From positions 137,998-201,997 of the forward strand of contig NZ_LQBD01000036.1 in the NCBI RefSeq assembly GCF_046630315.1: DNA of 64,000 bases, given 5' to 3'. How positions within the stretch are numbered: the stretch's first letter is position 1; every line of letters starts with the position of its first letter. The notes under the pieces were generated by a model. That model was not told where the DNA came from, searched no databases, and saw only the letters and a program-made list of their open reading frames with translations. Made by a program: the position numbers and the translations under genes. This DNA is from Brucella anthropi_A. Its GTDB lineage: Bacteria > Pseudomonadota > Alphaproteobacteria > Rhizobiales > Rhizobiaceae. Of the stretch, positions 29,701-37,850 are shown piece by piece.

Positions 29701-30556
29701 GGCCGTATTTCCTCCGTGTCCACGACTGGATGAGATTGATGAAAAGCAGCATCGCGAAGGAAAGCGCCAGCATCACCGTGGCAAGCGCCGTCGCCCCGGC
29801 ATAATCATATTCCTCCAGCTTGATGACGATCAGAAGCGGCGCGATTTCCGAGACATAGGGCGTATTGCCCGCAATGAAGATGACCGAGCCATATTCGCCG
29901 ACCCCGCGCGCGAAAGCGAGCGCAAAGCCGGTCAGGATGGCGGGTTGAAGGCTCGGCAGCAGTACCCGCCAGATAGTCTGGAACCGGGATGCGCCGAGCG
30001 TTGCCGCCGCCTCTTCGACCTCGCGGCTGATTTCCTCCATGATCGGCTGGACGGTGCGCACCACAAACGGCAGGCCGATGAAGATCAGCGCGATGACGAT
30101 GCCCGCCCGCGAAAAGGCGATGCGAATGCCGAACGGCGTCAGCAGGCTGCCGATCCAGCCATTCGGCGCATAGATGGCGGCAAGCGCGATACCGGCCACC
30201 GCCGTTGGCAGCGCGAAGGGAATATCGACGATGGCATCGACGAACCGGCGCCCCGGAAAGCGATAGCGCACCAGAACCCAGGCGAGGATGACGCCGAAGA
30301 CCACATTGACCAGCGCCGCGATGAAGGACGTGCCGAAACTCGTTTCAAGCGCCTTCAAGGTGCGCTCGTCGGTGACGAGGCGCCAGAAGCCGAGAAATCC
30401 GACTTCGGATGAACGCAGCACCAGTGCCGCAAGCGGAATGAGAATGAGAAGGGTCAGATAGGCAACACTGAAGCCGAACGTCAGCCCGAAACCGGGAATA
30501 ACGCTCGGCTTTCTGAAGTGCGACCCTGCTCTGGCCCGTGCAGGGATCGAAGACAT
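29690..30556 (-). CDS. cysT: Sulfate ABC importer, permease CysT (CysU)
   Basis: A 288-aa permease partner of CysW with about six membrane segments and the coupling motif EEAAATLGASRFQTIWRVLLP. ARGVGEYGSVIFIAGNTPYVSEI is typical of CysT/CysU. It overlaps cysW by 11 nt and follows sbp after 57 nt. Confidence 0.95.
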   Translation of the reverse strand: MSSIPARARAGSHFRKPSVIPGFGLTFGFSVAYLTLLILIPLAALVLRSSEVGFLGFWRLVTDERTLKALETSFGTSFIAALVNVVFGVILAWVLVRYRFPGRRFVDAIVDIPFALPTAVAGIALAAIYAPNGWIGSLLTPFGIRIAFSRAGIVIALIFIGLPFVVRTVQPIMEEISREVEEAAATLGASRFQTIWRVLLPSLQPAILTGFALAFARGVGEYGSVIFIAGNTPYVSEIAPLLIVIKLEEYDYAGATALATVMLALSFAMLLFINLIQSWTRRKYGHGA

Positions 30557-30613
30557 GCGCTGGTTTGTTCCCTTTTCAGTGCGGATGGTGACTGATTGTT
30601 CTCGAATTCCGGA

Positions 30614-31642
30614 TCATTTTCCCGGCTTGTAGATCTGGTCGAAGGTTCCTCCGTCGCCGAAATGATAAGGCTGCGCCTTGGCCCATCCGCCGAAAATCGG
30701 ATCATCGATCGTCACCAGCGTCAAGTCGGGAAACTTGCGCTGCCGGTCGGCAGGGATGATGTCAGGCTTCGACGGACGGTAGAAATGCTTGGCGGCAAGC
30801 GCCTGGCCTTCGGGCGAATAGAGATATTCGAGATAGGCCGTTGCCAGCTTGGTGGTGCCGTTTTCCTCGGCGTTCCTGTCCACGACCGCGACCGGCGGTT
30901 CAGCCAGAATGGACTGCGGCGGAACGACGATGTCGAATGCATCCGCGCCAAATTCCGCGACCGAGAGATAGGCTTCGTTTTCCCAGGCCAACAGCACATC
31001 GCCGAGCTGCCGCTGCACGAAGGTGGTCGTCGAGCCGCGCGCGCCGGTGTCGAGCACCGGCACATGGCGGAACAGTTCGCCGATGTAATCCTTGATCTTC
31101 TGCTCGTCGCCGCCGTACTGCTTGTAGGCCCAGGCCCATGCGGCGAGATAGTTCCAGCGCGCGCCGCCCGATGTCTTCGGGTTCGGCGTGATGACCTCGA
31201 CGCCGTCCTTCACCAGATCACCCCAATCCTTGATGCCCTTGGGATTGCCCTTGCGCACGAGAAAGACGATGGTTGACGTATAGGGCGCGGAATTGTTGGG
31301 CAGGCGCTTGCGCCAGTCCTTGTCGATCTTGCCGGAAAGCGCGGCGATGGCATCGATATCGCTTTCAAGCGCCAGCGTGACCACATCGGCCTTGATGCCG
31401 TCGATCACCGATCGCGCCTGCTTGCCCGATCCACCATGGGACGCGCGAATGGTGACGGTCTCGCCGGTTTCCGCCTTCCAGTGGGCGGCAAAGGCGGCAT
31501 TGTAATCCTTGTAGAGCTCACGCGTCGGATCATAGGACACGTTGAGAAGTGTCTGATCGGCAAGGCCCGGCCGAACTGTTCCGGCCAGCGAAGCAGCCGC
31601 AACCAATGCCGCCAGGGTGAGCGAAAATCTCGATATTCTCAT
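30614..31642 (-). CDS. sbp: Periplasmic sulfate-binding protein
   Basis: A 342-aa solute-binding protein with a cleavable signal peptide (MRISRFSLTLAALVAAASLAG, then about residue 28 LADQTLLNVSYDPTRELY). SHGGSGKQARSVIDG and SGGARWNYLAAWAWA are conserved sulfate-binding-protein motifs. First gene of the sbp-cysT-cysW-cysA operon. ATG 31642 is chosen over the ATG 12 nt upstream because GGAGG lies 6-10 nt before it. Whether the preferred ligand is sulfate or thiosulfate cannot be decided from sequence. Confidence 0.94.
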   Translation of the reverse strand: MRISRFSLTLAALVAAASLAGTVRPGLADQTLLNVSYDPTRELYKDYNAAFAAHWKAETGETVTIRASHGGSGKQARSVIDGIKADVVTLALESDIDAIAALSGKIDKDWRKRLPNNSAPYTSTIVFLVRKGNPKGIKDWGDLVKDGVEVITPNPKTSGGARWNYLAAWAWAYKQYGGDEQKIKDYIGELFRHVPVLDTGARGSTTTFVQRQLGDVLLAWENEAYLSVAEFGADAFDIVVPPQSILAEPPVAVVDRNAEENGTTKLATAYLEYLYSPEGQALAAKHFYRPSKPDIIPADRQRKFPDLTLVTIDDPIFGGWAKAQPYHFGDGGTFDQIYKPGK

Positions 31643-31775
31643 GACCGCCTCCATGTTCCACTGGCCAAGACAGTATCAGAGCCCTTTGAAGACAGGATGC
31701 CACAAGCCGGTCGTTATTTGAAACGACTTTGAAAAATTTACTCTTCTCAAGAGAGAAATCAGGGATAATTTTTCA

Positions 31776-31799
31776 GTCGGCATGTCAGAACATGCCGAC
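31776..31799. other. Perfect hairpin downstream of the YdcF-like gene
   Basis: GTCGGCATGT (31776-31785) pairs with ACATGCCGAC (31790-31799), a 10-bp stem with a 4-nt loop, 15 nt after the stop of the minus-strand gene. It lacks a clear T run after the stem on the minus strand, so a terminator role is only possible. Confidence 0.5.
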
Positions 31800-31814
31800 G
31801 ATAGTATCTTTAAC

Positions 31815-32672
31815 TCACTGCACGGGGGCGGGCTCGGCGGACGGCGCGACCGCGGCGGGTGCATTGACCGCGGGGTGCTCCAGTTCGAGCGGAGACTGCT
31901 TCGGCTCGTTCCAGCCCATGAAATTATAAACCGCATAACGCAGGACGCCGATCTCCTCGTGAAGCGCCACATCCGTTGCCAGGACGGACAGGCCGGGAGA
32001 AGACAGGTTCGTATGGGATGCGGTCAGATAAGCTGCGGCAACAGGCTCAGGCTTCACGCCAAAATGCGCCAGATAAAGAAGATTGCGATTCAACATCGGC
32101 GCAACCTGCAACAAAACGACCTTCGCCGGTTTGATCTTGCGCAGGATTGCGGCTGTATTCCTGGCATTCTGCCAGCTGTTGCGGCTCTTTTCGTCCAGAA
32201 GAATGGAAGCCGAATCCACCCCGGCCTTTTCAAGCTGCATGGCGATCAACCTGGCCTCTGAAACGCCCGTTCCCGCCACATCGGCACCGCTGACAATGAA
32301 TTTGCAACCAAGGCCCTTTTCGACACATTGATGGTTCATGGCGACAGCCGCCAAAATCGGCCCGTAGGAGAAAGCGAGCGGCTCGACCACCTTCTGGCCG
32401 CGTTCATCGACTGTCTGCGTTCCCATGCCGAAGATGATGAAGGCGGTATTGTCTTCGAGCGGCGATTGCAATTGCGATGAATAGGCTGATTGCAAGCGAT
32501 TCATCAGATAGTCCGGGAGAATGGCCGAAGCAATCGCACCATAAAGAACAGCGGCAAGGCCAATCAAAACGACCCCTGTCTTAAGCCATTTCAAAAGCAG
32601 CAGGAGCAGACCAAGGACGACGAGGACTACGACAATATTGAGCGCCATGAGCAATACCGGGGGGAGTAGCAT
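31815..32672 (-). CDS. YdcF/ElyC-family (DUF218) membrane protein
   Basis: A 285-aa protein with two N-terminal membrane segments (about 5-30 and 38-55), then a DUF218 domain: AFIIFGMGTQTV, CKFIVSGADVAGTGVSEA, ILLDEKSRNSWQNARNTAAIL and KVVLLQVAPMLNRNLLYLAH. Family members such as ElyC and SanA act in envelope biogenesis, but the biochemical activity is not settled. A Pro/Ala-rich tail ends the protein. Met9 is an alternative start. It appears to be a single-gene unit. Confidence 0.82.
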   Translation of the reverse strand: MLLPPVLLMALNIVVVLVVLGLLLLLLKWLKTGVVLIGLAAVLYGAIASAILPDYLMNRLQSAYSSQLQSPLEDNTAFIIFGMGTQTVDERGQKVVEPLAFSYGPILAAVAMNHQCVEKGLGCKFIVSGADVAGTGVSEARLIAMQLEKAGVDSASILLDEKSRNSWQNARNTAAILRKIKPAKVVLLQVAPMLNRNLLYLAHFGVKPEPVAAAYLTASHTNLSSPGLSVLATDVALHEEIGVLRYAVYNFMGWNEPKQSPLELEHPAVNAPAAVAPSAEPAPVQ

Positions 32673-33210
32673 AAGTTTATGATTGAACCTGTTCCATAAG
32701 AACCAGGCTTTGGTGACGAATGAACTTGTGATTTGGTATGGGCGAAAAATCTTCAGCTTCAGGAGCTGAAACCGAAGGTAGGGTCACTTGGCAAGGTATC
32801 GAAACGCCCCTTGTGGAGATCACTCCACGGCGGCCATTTCTCCTGTTCAGCAACAAATACCCTCGCGCCAAACCATTCAGTGAATTCGTCACTTGAGCCT
32901 AAGCGTTGCCCGGATGCGGAACCAACCCCAATAAATGAGGGATAATGCATGTTCTACCCACAAATAGTGAGGCCCGGACTGGGGTTGCGGGGGCAAGTGT
33001 TCATCCGGGCCTCAGCCGGTCTCGCGAAAATCTCGGGACTGGCAGGCCAATAACGGACGAAACCTGTTTCGGTTGCAGGAAATCGGGAGGCACCTGATCT
33101 TTTTTCGGGCACTTTCGATCATTAACCACGGTACGCCATCCGGCCTTGAAGCCTTCAGCCGAAGGAATATCTTCAAGGTGCTGAATTGGCTGACCAGAGG
33201 ATTTTCGATC
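32673..33210. other. Gene-free stretch with an 11-bp inverted repeat
   Basis: No convincing gene is present: the short frames on both strands lack ribosome sites and recognisable content. A perfect inverted repeat (TGAGGCCCGGA 32968-32978 with TCCGGGCCTCA 33004-33014) surrounds a G-rich 25-nt loop. It has no T run and is not a normal terminator. The promoters of both flanking divergent genes should lie here. Confidence 0.55.
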
Positions 33211-33594
33211 ATGGCATACAGCACAGGCAAATTTTACATTTTATCGGCTGCCGCGGGGCTAACGCTCGCCGCCGCATGGCCGGCGGCGGCACAAAGCCCC
33301 CAGACGAACGCGATCGAGCGGGTCGATTACATCTGCGAGCGCGGCGTCGTGGTGCCTGTCACCTATATCCGCAACGGCGATGCGCCGGGCTTTGCGGTTC
33401 TGGACGCGGAAGGCAAGATGATTGCGCTGCAATGGCACGACGATATCGGGATATATGTCGCCATCGATGAGCAGGACAGCTATCGCTGGAACGACAAGGG
33501 CAGCCAGGCCGTTCTGAGCCACCTCGAAGCCGATCACACCGCCAAGGAAGTGACGCTGCTTTCGGCCTGCCGTTCGGATGATTCGGAAGAATAG
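33211..33594 (+). CDS. MliC/PliC-like lysozyme-inhibitor family protein
   Basis: A 127-aa secreted protein. The signal peptide ends around AAAQS (about residue 28). The mature part has the small beta-barrel pattern of the MliC superfamily: VDYICERGVVVPVTYI, a central AVLDAEGKMIALQ, and a second Cys near the end (LLSACRS) that probably pairs with the first. Such proteins block host C-type lysozyme in the periplasm or outer membrane. There is no lipobox, so it is likely periplasmic (PliC-like). ATG 33211 directly precedes the signal peptide; an upstream in-frame extension is unlikely to be coding. Confidence 0.75.
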   Translation: MAYSTGKFYILSAAAGLTLAAAWPAAAQSPQTNAIERVDYICERGVVVPVTYIRNGDAPGFAVLDAEGKMIALQWHDDIGIYVAIDEQDSYRWNDKGSQAVLSHLEADHTAKEVTLLSACRSDDSEE

Positions 33595-33601
33595 CCCCCT
33601 G

Positions 33602-34015
33602 TTACGGGACGAGATAATGCCTGTCCCACTGGTCCTGGGGCACCTCATCGCCGATATCGTAACGGAAGGAAACGATATTGATATGCTCGTCATCCGTCTT
33701 GCAGGCGAAGGATAGCTTGTACCAGTGCTCCCGGCTGCGGAAGGCAGCGCCATCGGCCTTGATCGAGTTTTTCTTCGTCACCGGATCGGAGAAGGCATAG
33801 GCCAGAACCTTGTCGACCGAAAACCTGTGCTGCTCCCGCGTGATGCGCTCCATGGCCTCCACGTCGCAACGCTGCTCCAGACGGGTCGCCGGGTCGAGCT
33901 TTTCAAGCTGGGCCTTTTCGGAGGCGTTCATCGCGAAAGACGGGTAAACCGTCAAGCCAAGAAAGATGAGACTGACAACAGCAGACGCGGGCAACACAGC
34001 AGACATGAATTTCAT
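33602..34015 (-). CDS. DUF930 domain secreted protein
   Basis: A 137-aa protein with an N-terminal signal peptide (about 1-28, ending SFA) and a DUF930-type domain: KLDPATRLEQRCDVEAMERI, DKVLAYAFSDPV, AFRSREHWYKLSFACKT. Two Cys could form a disulfide. Function is unknown; the family is found mainly in Rhizobiales and is predicted periplasmic. It converges on the MliC-like gene with only 7 nt between the stops. Confidence 0.78.
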   Translation of the reverse strand: MKFMSAVLPASAVVSLIFLGLTVYPSFAMNASEKAQLEKLDPATRLEQRCDVEAMERITREQHRFSVDKVLAYAFSDPVTKKNSIKADGAAFRSREHWYKLSFACKTDDEHINIVSFRYDIGDEVPQDQWDRHYLVP

Positions 34016-34415
34016 GAGATTTTCGGGAACTCCTCGGCATTCGGATGATCGGCGGCGATCATAGGCATGATTTGCGGCAATGTACGGATCATCACTGGAA
34101 AGTTATCGAAGGCCAACCGTAAAAACCGCCATCCCCAAAATTCGTCGTTTCTTATAAACCGGCCGTCGCCGTTCGGGCTCATCGCCTCCATGCTCCGCGA
34201 GACGCGGCGCCGCAGCCACCCCATGCTTTCGCGCTTGATTTCACCGGGCCCTCTGTGTTTCTAGAGCGGCTCCGGTTAAAACGGAATCGCTGGAACCGCT
34301 CTAACCTATCTGTTTTGATGCATTGTCCTACGCATCGCAGCGGGATCAGAAATCAGTCCAGTGGGCTGATTTCCCCGCGTAGGCGCTTCGCACTTTTGGC
34401 TCGAAAGGAAGAGAC
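34016..34415. other. Intergenic stretch containing a composite repeat
   Basis: No gene is seen. The first half should carry the promoter of the DUF930 gene on the minus strand. The second half is occupied by the palindromic repeats at 34262-34383, which end about 30 nt before the Lrp-type gene. Confidence 0.6.
34262..34383. repeat. Composite dispersed palindromic repeat
   Basis: The first part is an inverted repeat TAGAGCGGCTCC (34262-34273) with GGAACCGCTCTA (34292-34303), one mismatch, enclosing TTAAAACGGAATCG. The second part is CCTACGC (34327-34333) with GCGTAGG (34377-34383), enclosing AAATCAG (34350-34356) and CTGATTT (34366-34372). Both resemble intergenic elements common in Brucella and other Rhizobiales. 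I cannot say whether they match the described Bru-RS elements. Confidence 0.65.
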
Positions 34416-34652
34416 ATGAAACCCGTTTTCCTGCAATTGCAGTGCACCCCCGGCAAGACCTATGAGGTTGCCGACACGCTGTTTCAGCGCGAAATCGTCT
34501 CCGAGCTTTATTCCACCAGCGGCGAATTCGACCTTCTGGCCAAGATCTACATCGCCGAGGACCAGGATATCGGCAAGTTCATCGCCAAGAACGTCCTCGA
34601 CATTCCCAATATTGTCCGCTCGCTGACGACATTGACCTTCACCGCCTTCTGA
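34416..34652 (+). CDS. Stand-alone Lrp/AsnC ligand-binding (RAM) domain protein
   Basis: A 78-aa protein that is only the effector-binding RAM domain of the Lrp/AsnC family (VFLQLQCTPGKTYEVADTLF, YSTSGEFDLLAKIYI, NVLDIPNIVRSLTTL). The helix-turn-helix is missing, so it cannot bind DNA itself. Stand-alone RAM proteins form oligomers and may bind amino acids or modulate full-length Lrp proteins. GAAAGGAAGAGAC just upstream supplies the ribosome site. Confidence 0.88.
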   Translation: MKPVFLQLQCTPGKTYEVADTLFQREIVSELYSTSGEFDLLAKIYIAEDQDIGKFIAKNVLDIPNIVRSLTTLTFTAF

Positions 34653-34798
34653 CCCGACGCGTCTCATCGCCCGCATGCCGGTAAAGGTTTGATTCACCAT
34701 TAACGAATTATCATGTCGGCAAAGGGAACCTCTGCTTGCGCTCGCGCATTTCCTGCGTGAAGGCTCACCTCAAAAAAAGGGAGGCAGCGAGACACGTG

Positions 34799-35173
34799 AT
34801 GAACGATCTTGGACAGCGGCGGGTATTGGTGGTGGAAGACGAGATTTTCGTCGCACTCGATGTCGCCGCGACTGTCGAGGACGCGAACGGAAACGTTCTC
34901 GGTCCGGTCGGCACCGTCCGGCAGGCGATCGACATCATCAACCGCAACGAAGTCGACGCAGCCATTCTCGATGTGAACCTTGCCGATGGCGATGTGGAAG
35001 CGGTGCTGGACCGGCTGAAAAGCCGCGATATATTCGTGGTCATCCATACCGGCGGCGGATTGCCCGCCCGTCTGGCGGCGCGCTATCCGGAAGTGCCGGT
35101 TTTCCAGAAGCCGATCCCGCCATCCGTGCTGACGCGCGCGCTGGCCTCCGCCCTATCGTCGCATATGGTTTGA
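34799..35173 (+). CDS. Single-domain response regulator (receiver)
   Basis: A 124-aa CheY-like receiver with no output domain. RVLVVEDEIFVAL gives the acidic pair, AAILDVNLADG the phospho-accepting Asp (near 58), HTGG the Thr position and FQKPIP the conserved Lys. Such proteins act by protein-protein contact, often in phosphorelays or stress sensing in alphaproteobacteria. No histidine kinase is adjacent. ATG 34799 is chosen because the domain starts right after it; GGGAGG lies about 15 nt upstream, and a GTG directly before the ATG is possible. The next gene starts 9 nt after the stop. Confidence 0.85.
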   Translation: MNDLGQRRVLVVEDEIFVALDVAATVEDANGNVLGPVGTVRQAIDIINRNEVDAAILDVNLADGDVEAVLDRLKSRDIFVVIHTGGGLPARLAARYPEVPVFQKPIPPSVLTRALASALSSHMV

Positions 35174-35182
35174 CGGGGCAGG

Positions 35183-35623
35183 ATGCGGTCGACATTTCCC
35201 GATTTCGCAACCGTGCTGAAGGAAGTCGAGGCCGATGCAGACCCGGCGTACAACAGCCGCCATCCGCAATTCGGCTTTGCCTCCGCCGTCTTTTCCGCCG
35301 ATCTGGGCAATGCCCCGATGCCGCCCCGCCAGCGGGACGGCCTGCAAGGCCTGTTCGATATCGCCCCCCCGCCCGAGACCGCACTTGACCCGGAAAGGCA
35401 GGCGATAGAAGCACGCATGCAAAGACAGTCCCCGGATGCGATCCTCCAGGAACTGGAGCTGCGCCCCGGCCTGAAACGCGCCGAACTTCAGCGGCGTCGC
35501 CGCAGCTTTGCCGCCGGCAACCATCCAGACCGTCTGCCGGAAGAGTTCCGCCCCGCCGCCGAACAGCGGATGAAAACGGCAAATGCGCTGCTCGATTGCG
35601 CCATGGCCAGCGCCTCATCGTAA
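35183..35623 (+). CDS. Hypothetical protein with degenerate J-domain-like C-terminus
   Basis: A 146-aa protein. The C-terminal third (about 90-146) reads LELRPGLKRAELQRRRRSFA, then NHPDRLPEEFRPAAEQRMKTAN. That is the helix II - HPD loop - helix III pattern of J-domains, although the flanking helices are divergent. The N-terminal two thirds are Pro-rich and not recognised. A real J-domain would recruit DnaK; this is inferred from the HPD motif and its surroundings. It lies 9 nt after the receiver gene and is probably cotranscribed. Confidence 0.65.
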   Translation: MRSTFPDFATVLKEVEADADPAYNSRHPQFGFASAVFSADLGNAPMPPRQRDGLQGLFDIAPPPETALDPERQAIEARMQRQSPDAILQELELRPGLKRAELQRRRRSFAAGNHPDRLPEEFRPAAEQRMKTANALLDCAMASASS

Positions 35624-35858
35624 CGCCAAGCAATTTCGTTACGTTTTCGCTGCAAAATCTTTTGCCTTATAACAATAACGTGCTAGATTGCCTTGTCTGT
35701 GCCTGCGAAAGCTGTCGCACGCCGGAACCCTTTCCGTTGTCCGCAAGCCTGCAAATGGACCAGCCCCTGATAATATGGGGCAATTTGCGCTTTGCTCTGC
35801 GGGGACGGTTCTGTCATATCGACGTTACACATTGGAATAGTTCCTAAAAGGTTTTAAA

Positions 35859-37694
35859 ATGCCTCCTTATCGTTCGCGTACAACCACCCACGGTCGCAAC
35901 ATGGCCGGCGCGCGCGGCCTATGGCGCGCCACCGGCATGAAGGATGAGGATTTCGGCAAGCCGATCATTGCCGTGGTGAACTCGTTCACCCAGTTCGTGC
36001 CGGGCCATGTGCATCTGAAGGACCTCGGCCAGCTCGTCGCGCGCGAAATCGAAAGCGCTGGCGGCGTGGCCAAGGAATTCAACACCATCGCGGTCGATGA
36101 CGGTATCGCCATGGGCCATGACGGCATGCTCTATTCGCTGCCCTCGCGCGAGCTCATCGCCGACTCGGTCGAATATATGGTCAATGCGCATTGCGCCGAC
36201 GCGATGGTCTGCATTTCCAACTGCGACAAGATCACCCCCGGCATGCTGATGGCGGCGCTGCGCCTCAATATCCCGGTCGTGTTCGTTTCCGGCGGTCCGA
36301 TGGAAGCAGGCAAGGTCGTCTGGGACGACCAGGTCAAGAAGCTCGACCTCGTGGATGCGATGGTTGCCGCCGCCGACGACCATTACACCGACGAACAGGT
36401 CAAGACCATCGAGCGCTCCGCCTGCCCGACCTGCGGCTCCTGCTCGGGCATGTTCACCGCCAATTCGATGAACTGCCTCACCGAAGCGCTCGGCCTGTCG
36501 CTGCCGGGTAATGGCTCGACGCTCGCCACCCATGCCGACCGCAAGCGCCTCTTCGTGGAAGCCGGTCATCTCATTGTCGATCTCGCCCGCCGCTATTACG
36601 AGCAGAACGACGAAAGCGTGCTGCCGCGCTCGATTGCGAGCTTCCCGGCTTTTGAAAACGCGATGACGCTCGACATCGCCATGGGCGGCTCGACCAACAC
36701 GGTCCTGCATCTGCTCGCTGCCGCGCAGGAAGCCGAGATCGACTTCACCATGGCCGATATCGACCGCCTGTCACGCCGCGTGCCGGTGCTGTGCAAGGTC
36801 GCGCCCGCCAACAATACGGTTCACATGGAAGATGTGCACCGCGCAGGCGGCATCATGGGCATTCTCGGCCAGCTCGACAAGGCAGGCCTGCTGACGACGG
36901 ACATTCCGACCGTCCACAGCGAAACGGTTGCCAAGGCGCTCGACCATTGGGACGTGACGCGCACCAACAGCGACATGGTGCACAAGTTCTATTCGGCTGC
37001 TCCCGGCGGCGTGCCGACGCAGGTTGCCTTCTCTCAGGAACGCCGTTTCGATCATGTCGATACCGACCGCGAAAAGGGCGTCATCCGTTCCAAGGAACAT
37101 GCATTCAGCCAGGATGGCGGTCTGGCCGTGCTTTACGGTAATCTGGCCGAAGACGGCTGCATCGTGAAGACGGCAGGCGTGGACGATTCCATCCTGAAAT
37201 TCTCCGGCCCCGCACGCATCTTTGAAAGCCAGGATTCGGCCGTGCTCGGCATTTTGAACGGCAAGATCAAGCCGGGCGACATCGTGCTGATCCGCTATGA
37301 AGGCCCGCGCGGCGGCCCCGGCATGCAGGAAATGCTCTACCCGACCAGCTATCTGAAATCGAAGGGGCTGGGCAAAGCCTGCGCGCTCATTACCGACGGA
37401 CGCTTCTCGGGCGGCTCTTCGGGCCTTTCAATCGGCCACGTCTCGCCGGAAGCAGCCGAAGGCGGTACGATTGGCCTGGTGCGCGAAGGCGATATCATCG
37501 ATATCGACATTCCGAACCGCAAGATCCACCTCGCCGTTGATAATGCAACGCTGGCCGAACGCCGTGCCGAGCAGGACGCCAAGGGCTGGAAGCCTGCGGA
37601 GGAACGCAAGCGCAAGATTTCCACCGCCTTGAAGGCTTATGCCGCGATGGCAACCAGTGCTGCCAAGGGTGCGGTGCGGAAACTGCCGGATTGA
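35859..37694 (+). CDS. ilvD: Dihydroxy-acid dehydratase
   Basis: A 611-aa enzyme of valine, leucine and isoleucine synthesis, converting 2,3-dihydroxy-isovalerate and -methylvalerate to 2-keto acids. Conserved CISNCDKITPGM (near 118-129) and CPTCGSCSGMFTANSMNCL (near 189) carry cluster-ligand cysteines; GRFSGGSSGLSIGH and the N-terminal THGRNMAGARGLWRATG are also intact. AAAAGG lies 10 nt upstream of ATG. It is a single-gene unit closed by a strong terminator; 235 nt upstream show no clear leader peptide. Confidence 0.97.
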   Translation: MPPYRSRTTTHGRNMAGARGLWRATGMKDEDFGKPIIAVVNSFTQFVPGHVHLKDLGQLVAREIESAGGVAKEFNTIAVDDGIAMGHDGMLYSLPSRELIADSVEYMVNAHCADAMVCISNCDKITPGMLMAALRLNIPVVFVSGGPMEAGKVVWDDQVKKLDLVDAMVAAADDHYTDEQVKTIERSACPTCGSCSGMFTANSMNCLTEALGLSLPGNGSTLATHADRKRLFVEAGHLIVDLARRYYEQNDESVLPRSIASFPAFENAMTLDIAMGGSTNTVLHLLAAAQEAEIDFTMADIDRLSRRVPVLCKVAPANNTVHMEDVHRAGGIMGILGQLDKAGLLTTDIPTVHSETVAKALDHWDVTRTNSDMVHKFYSAAPGGVPTQVAFSQERRFDHVDTDREKGVIRSKEHAFSQDGGLAVLYGNLAEDGCIVKTAGVDDSILKFSGPARIFESQDSAVLGILNGKIKPGDIVLIRYEGPRGGPGMQEMLYPTSYLKSKGLGKACALITDGRFSGGSSGLSIGHVSPEAAEGGTIGLVREGDIIDIDIPNRKIHLAVDNATLAERRAEQDAKGWKPAEERKRKISTALKAYAAMATSAAKGAVRKLPD

Positions 37695-37704
37695 TTGATA
37701 TTTA

Positions 37705-37742
37705 AAATATATAAAGGGCCACCTGTGGCCCTTTATATATTT
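37705..37742. terminator. Very strong bidirectional terminator after ilvD
   Basis: A perfect 18-bp inverted repeat (37705-37722 with 37725-37742) with only CT between the arms; core AAAGGGCCAC / GTGGCCCTTT flanked by ATATAT runs. It can serve ilvD and also the minus-strand orphan gene to its right. Confidence 0.85.
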
Positions 37743-37850
37743 AAAAGCAGTGTTTTTTGCCACCTCAGTTCGATGACGATACTCATTATACCACGCAAAT
37801 ATCACCTCAATAAAATTCCATTAATAATACTTGTAATTTTACTTAAAAAT

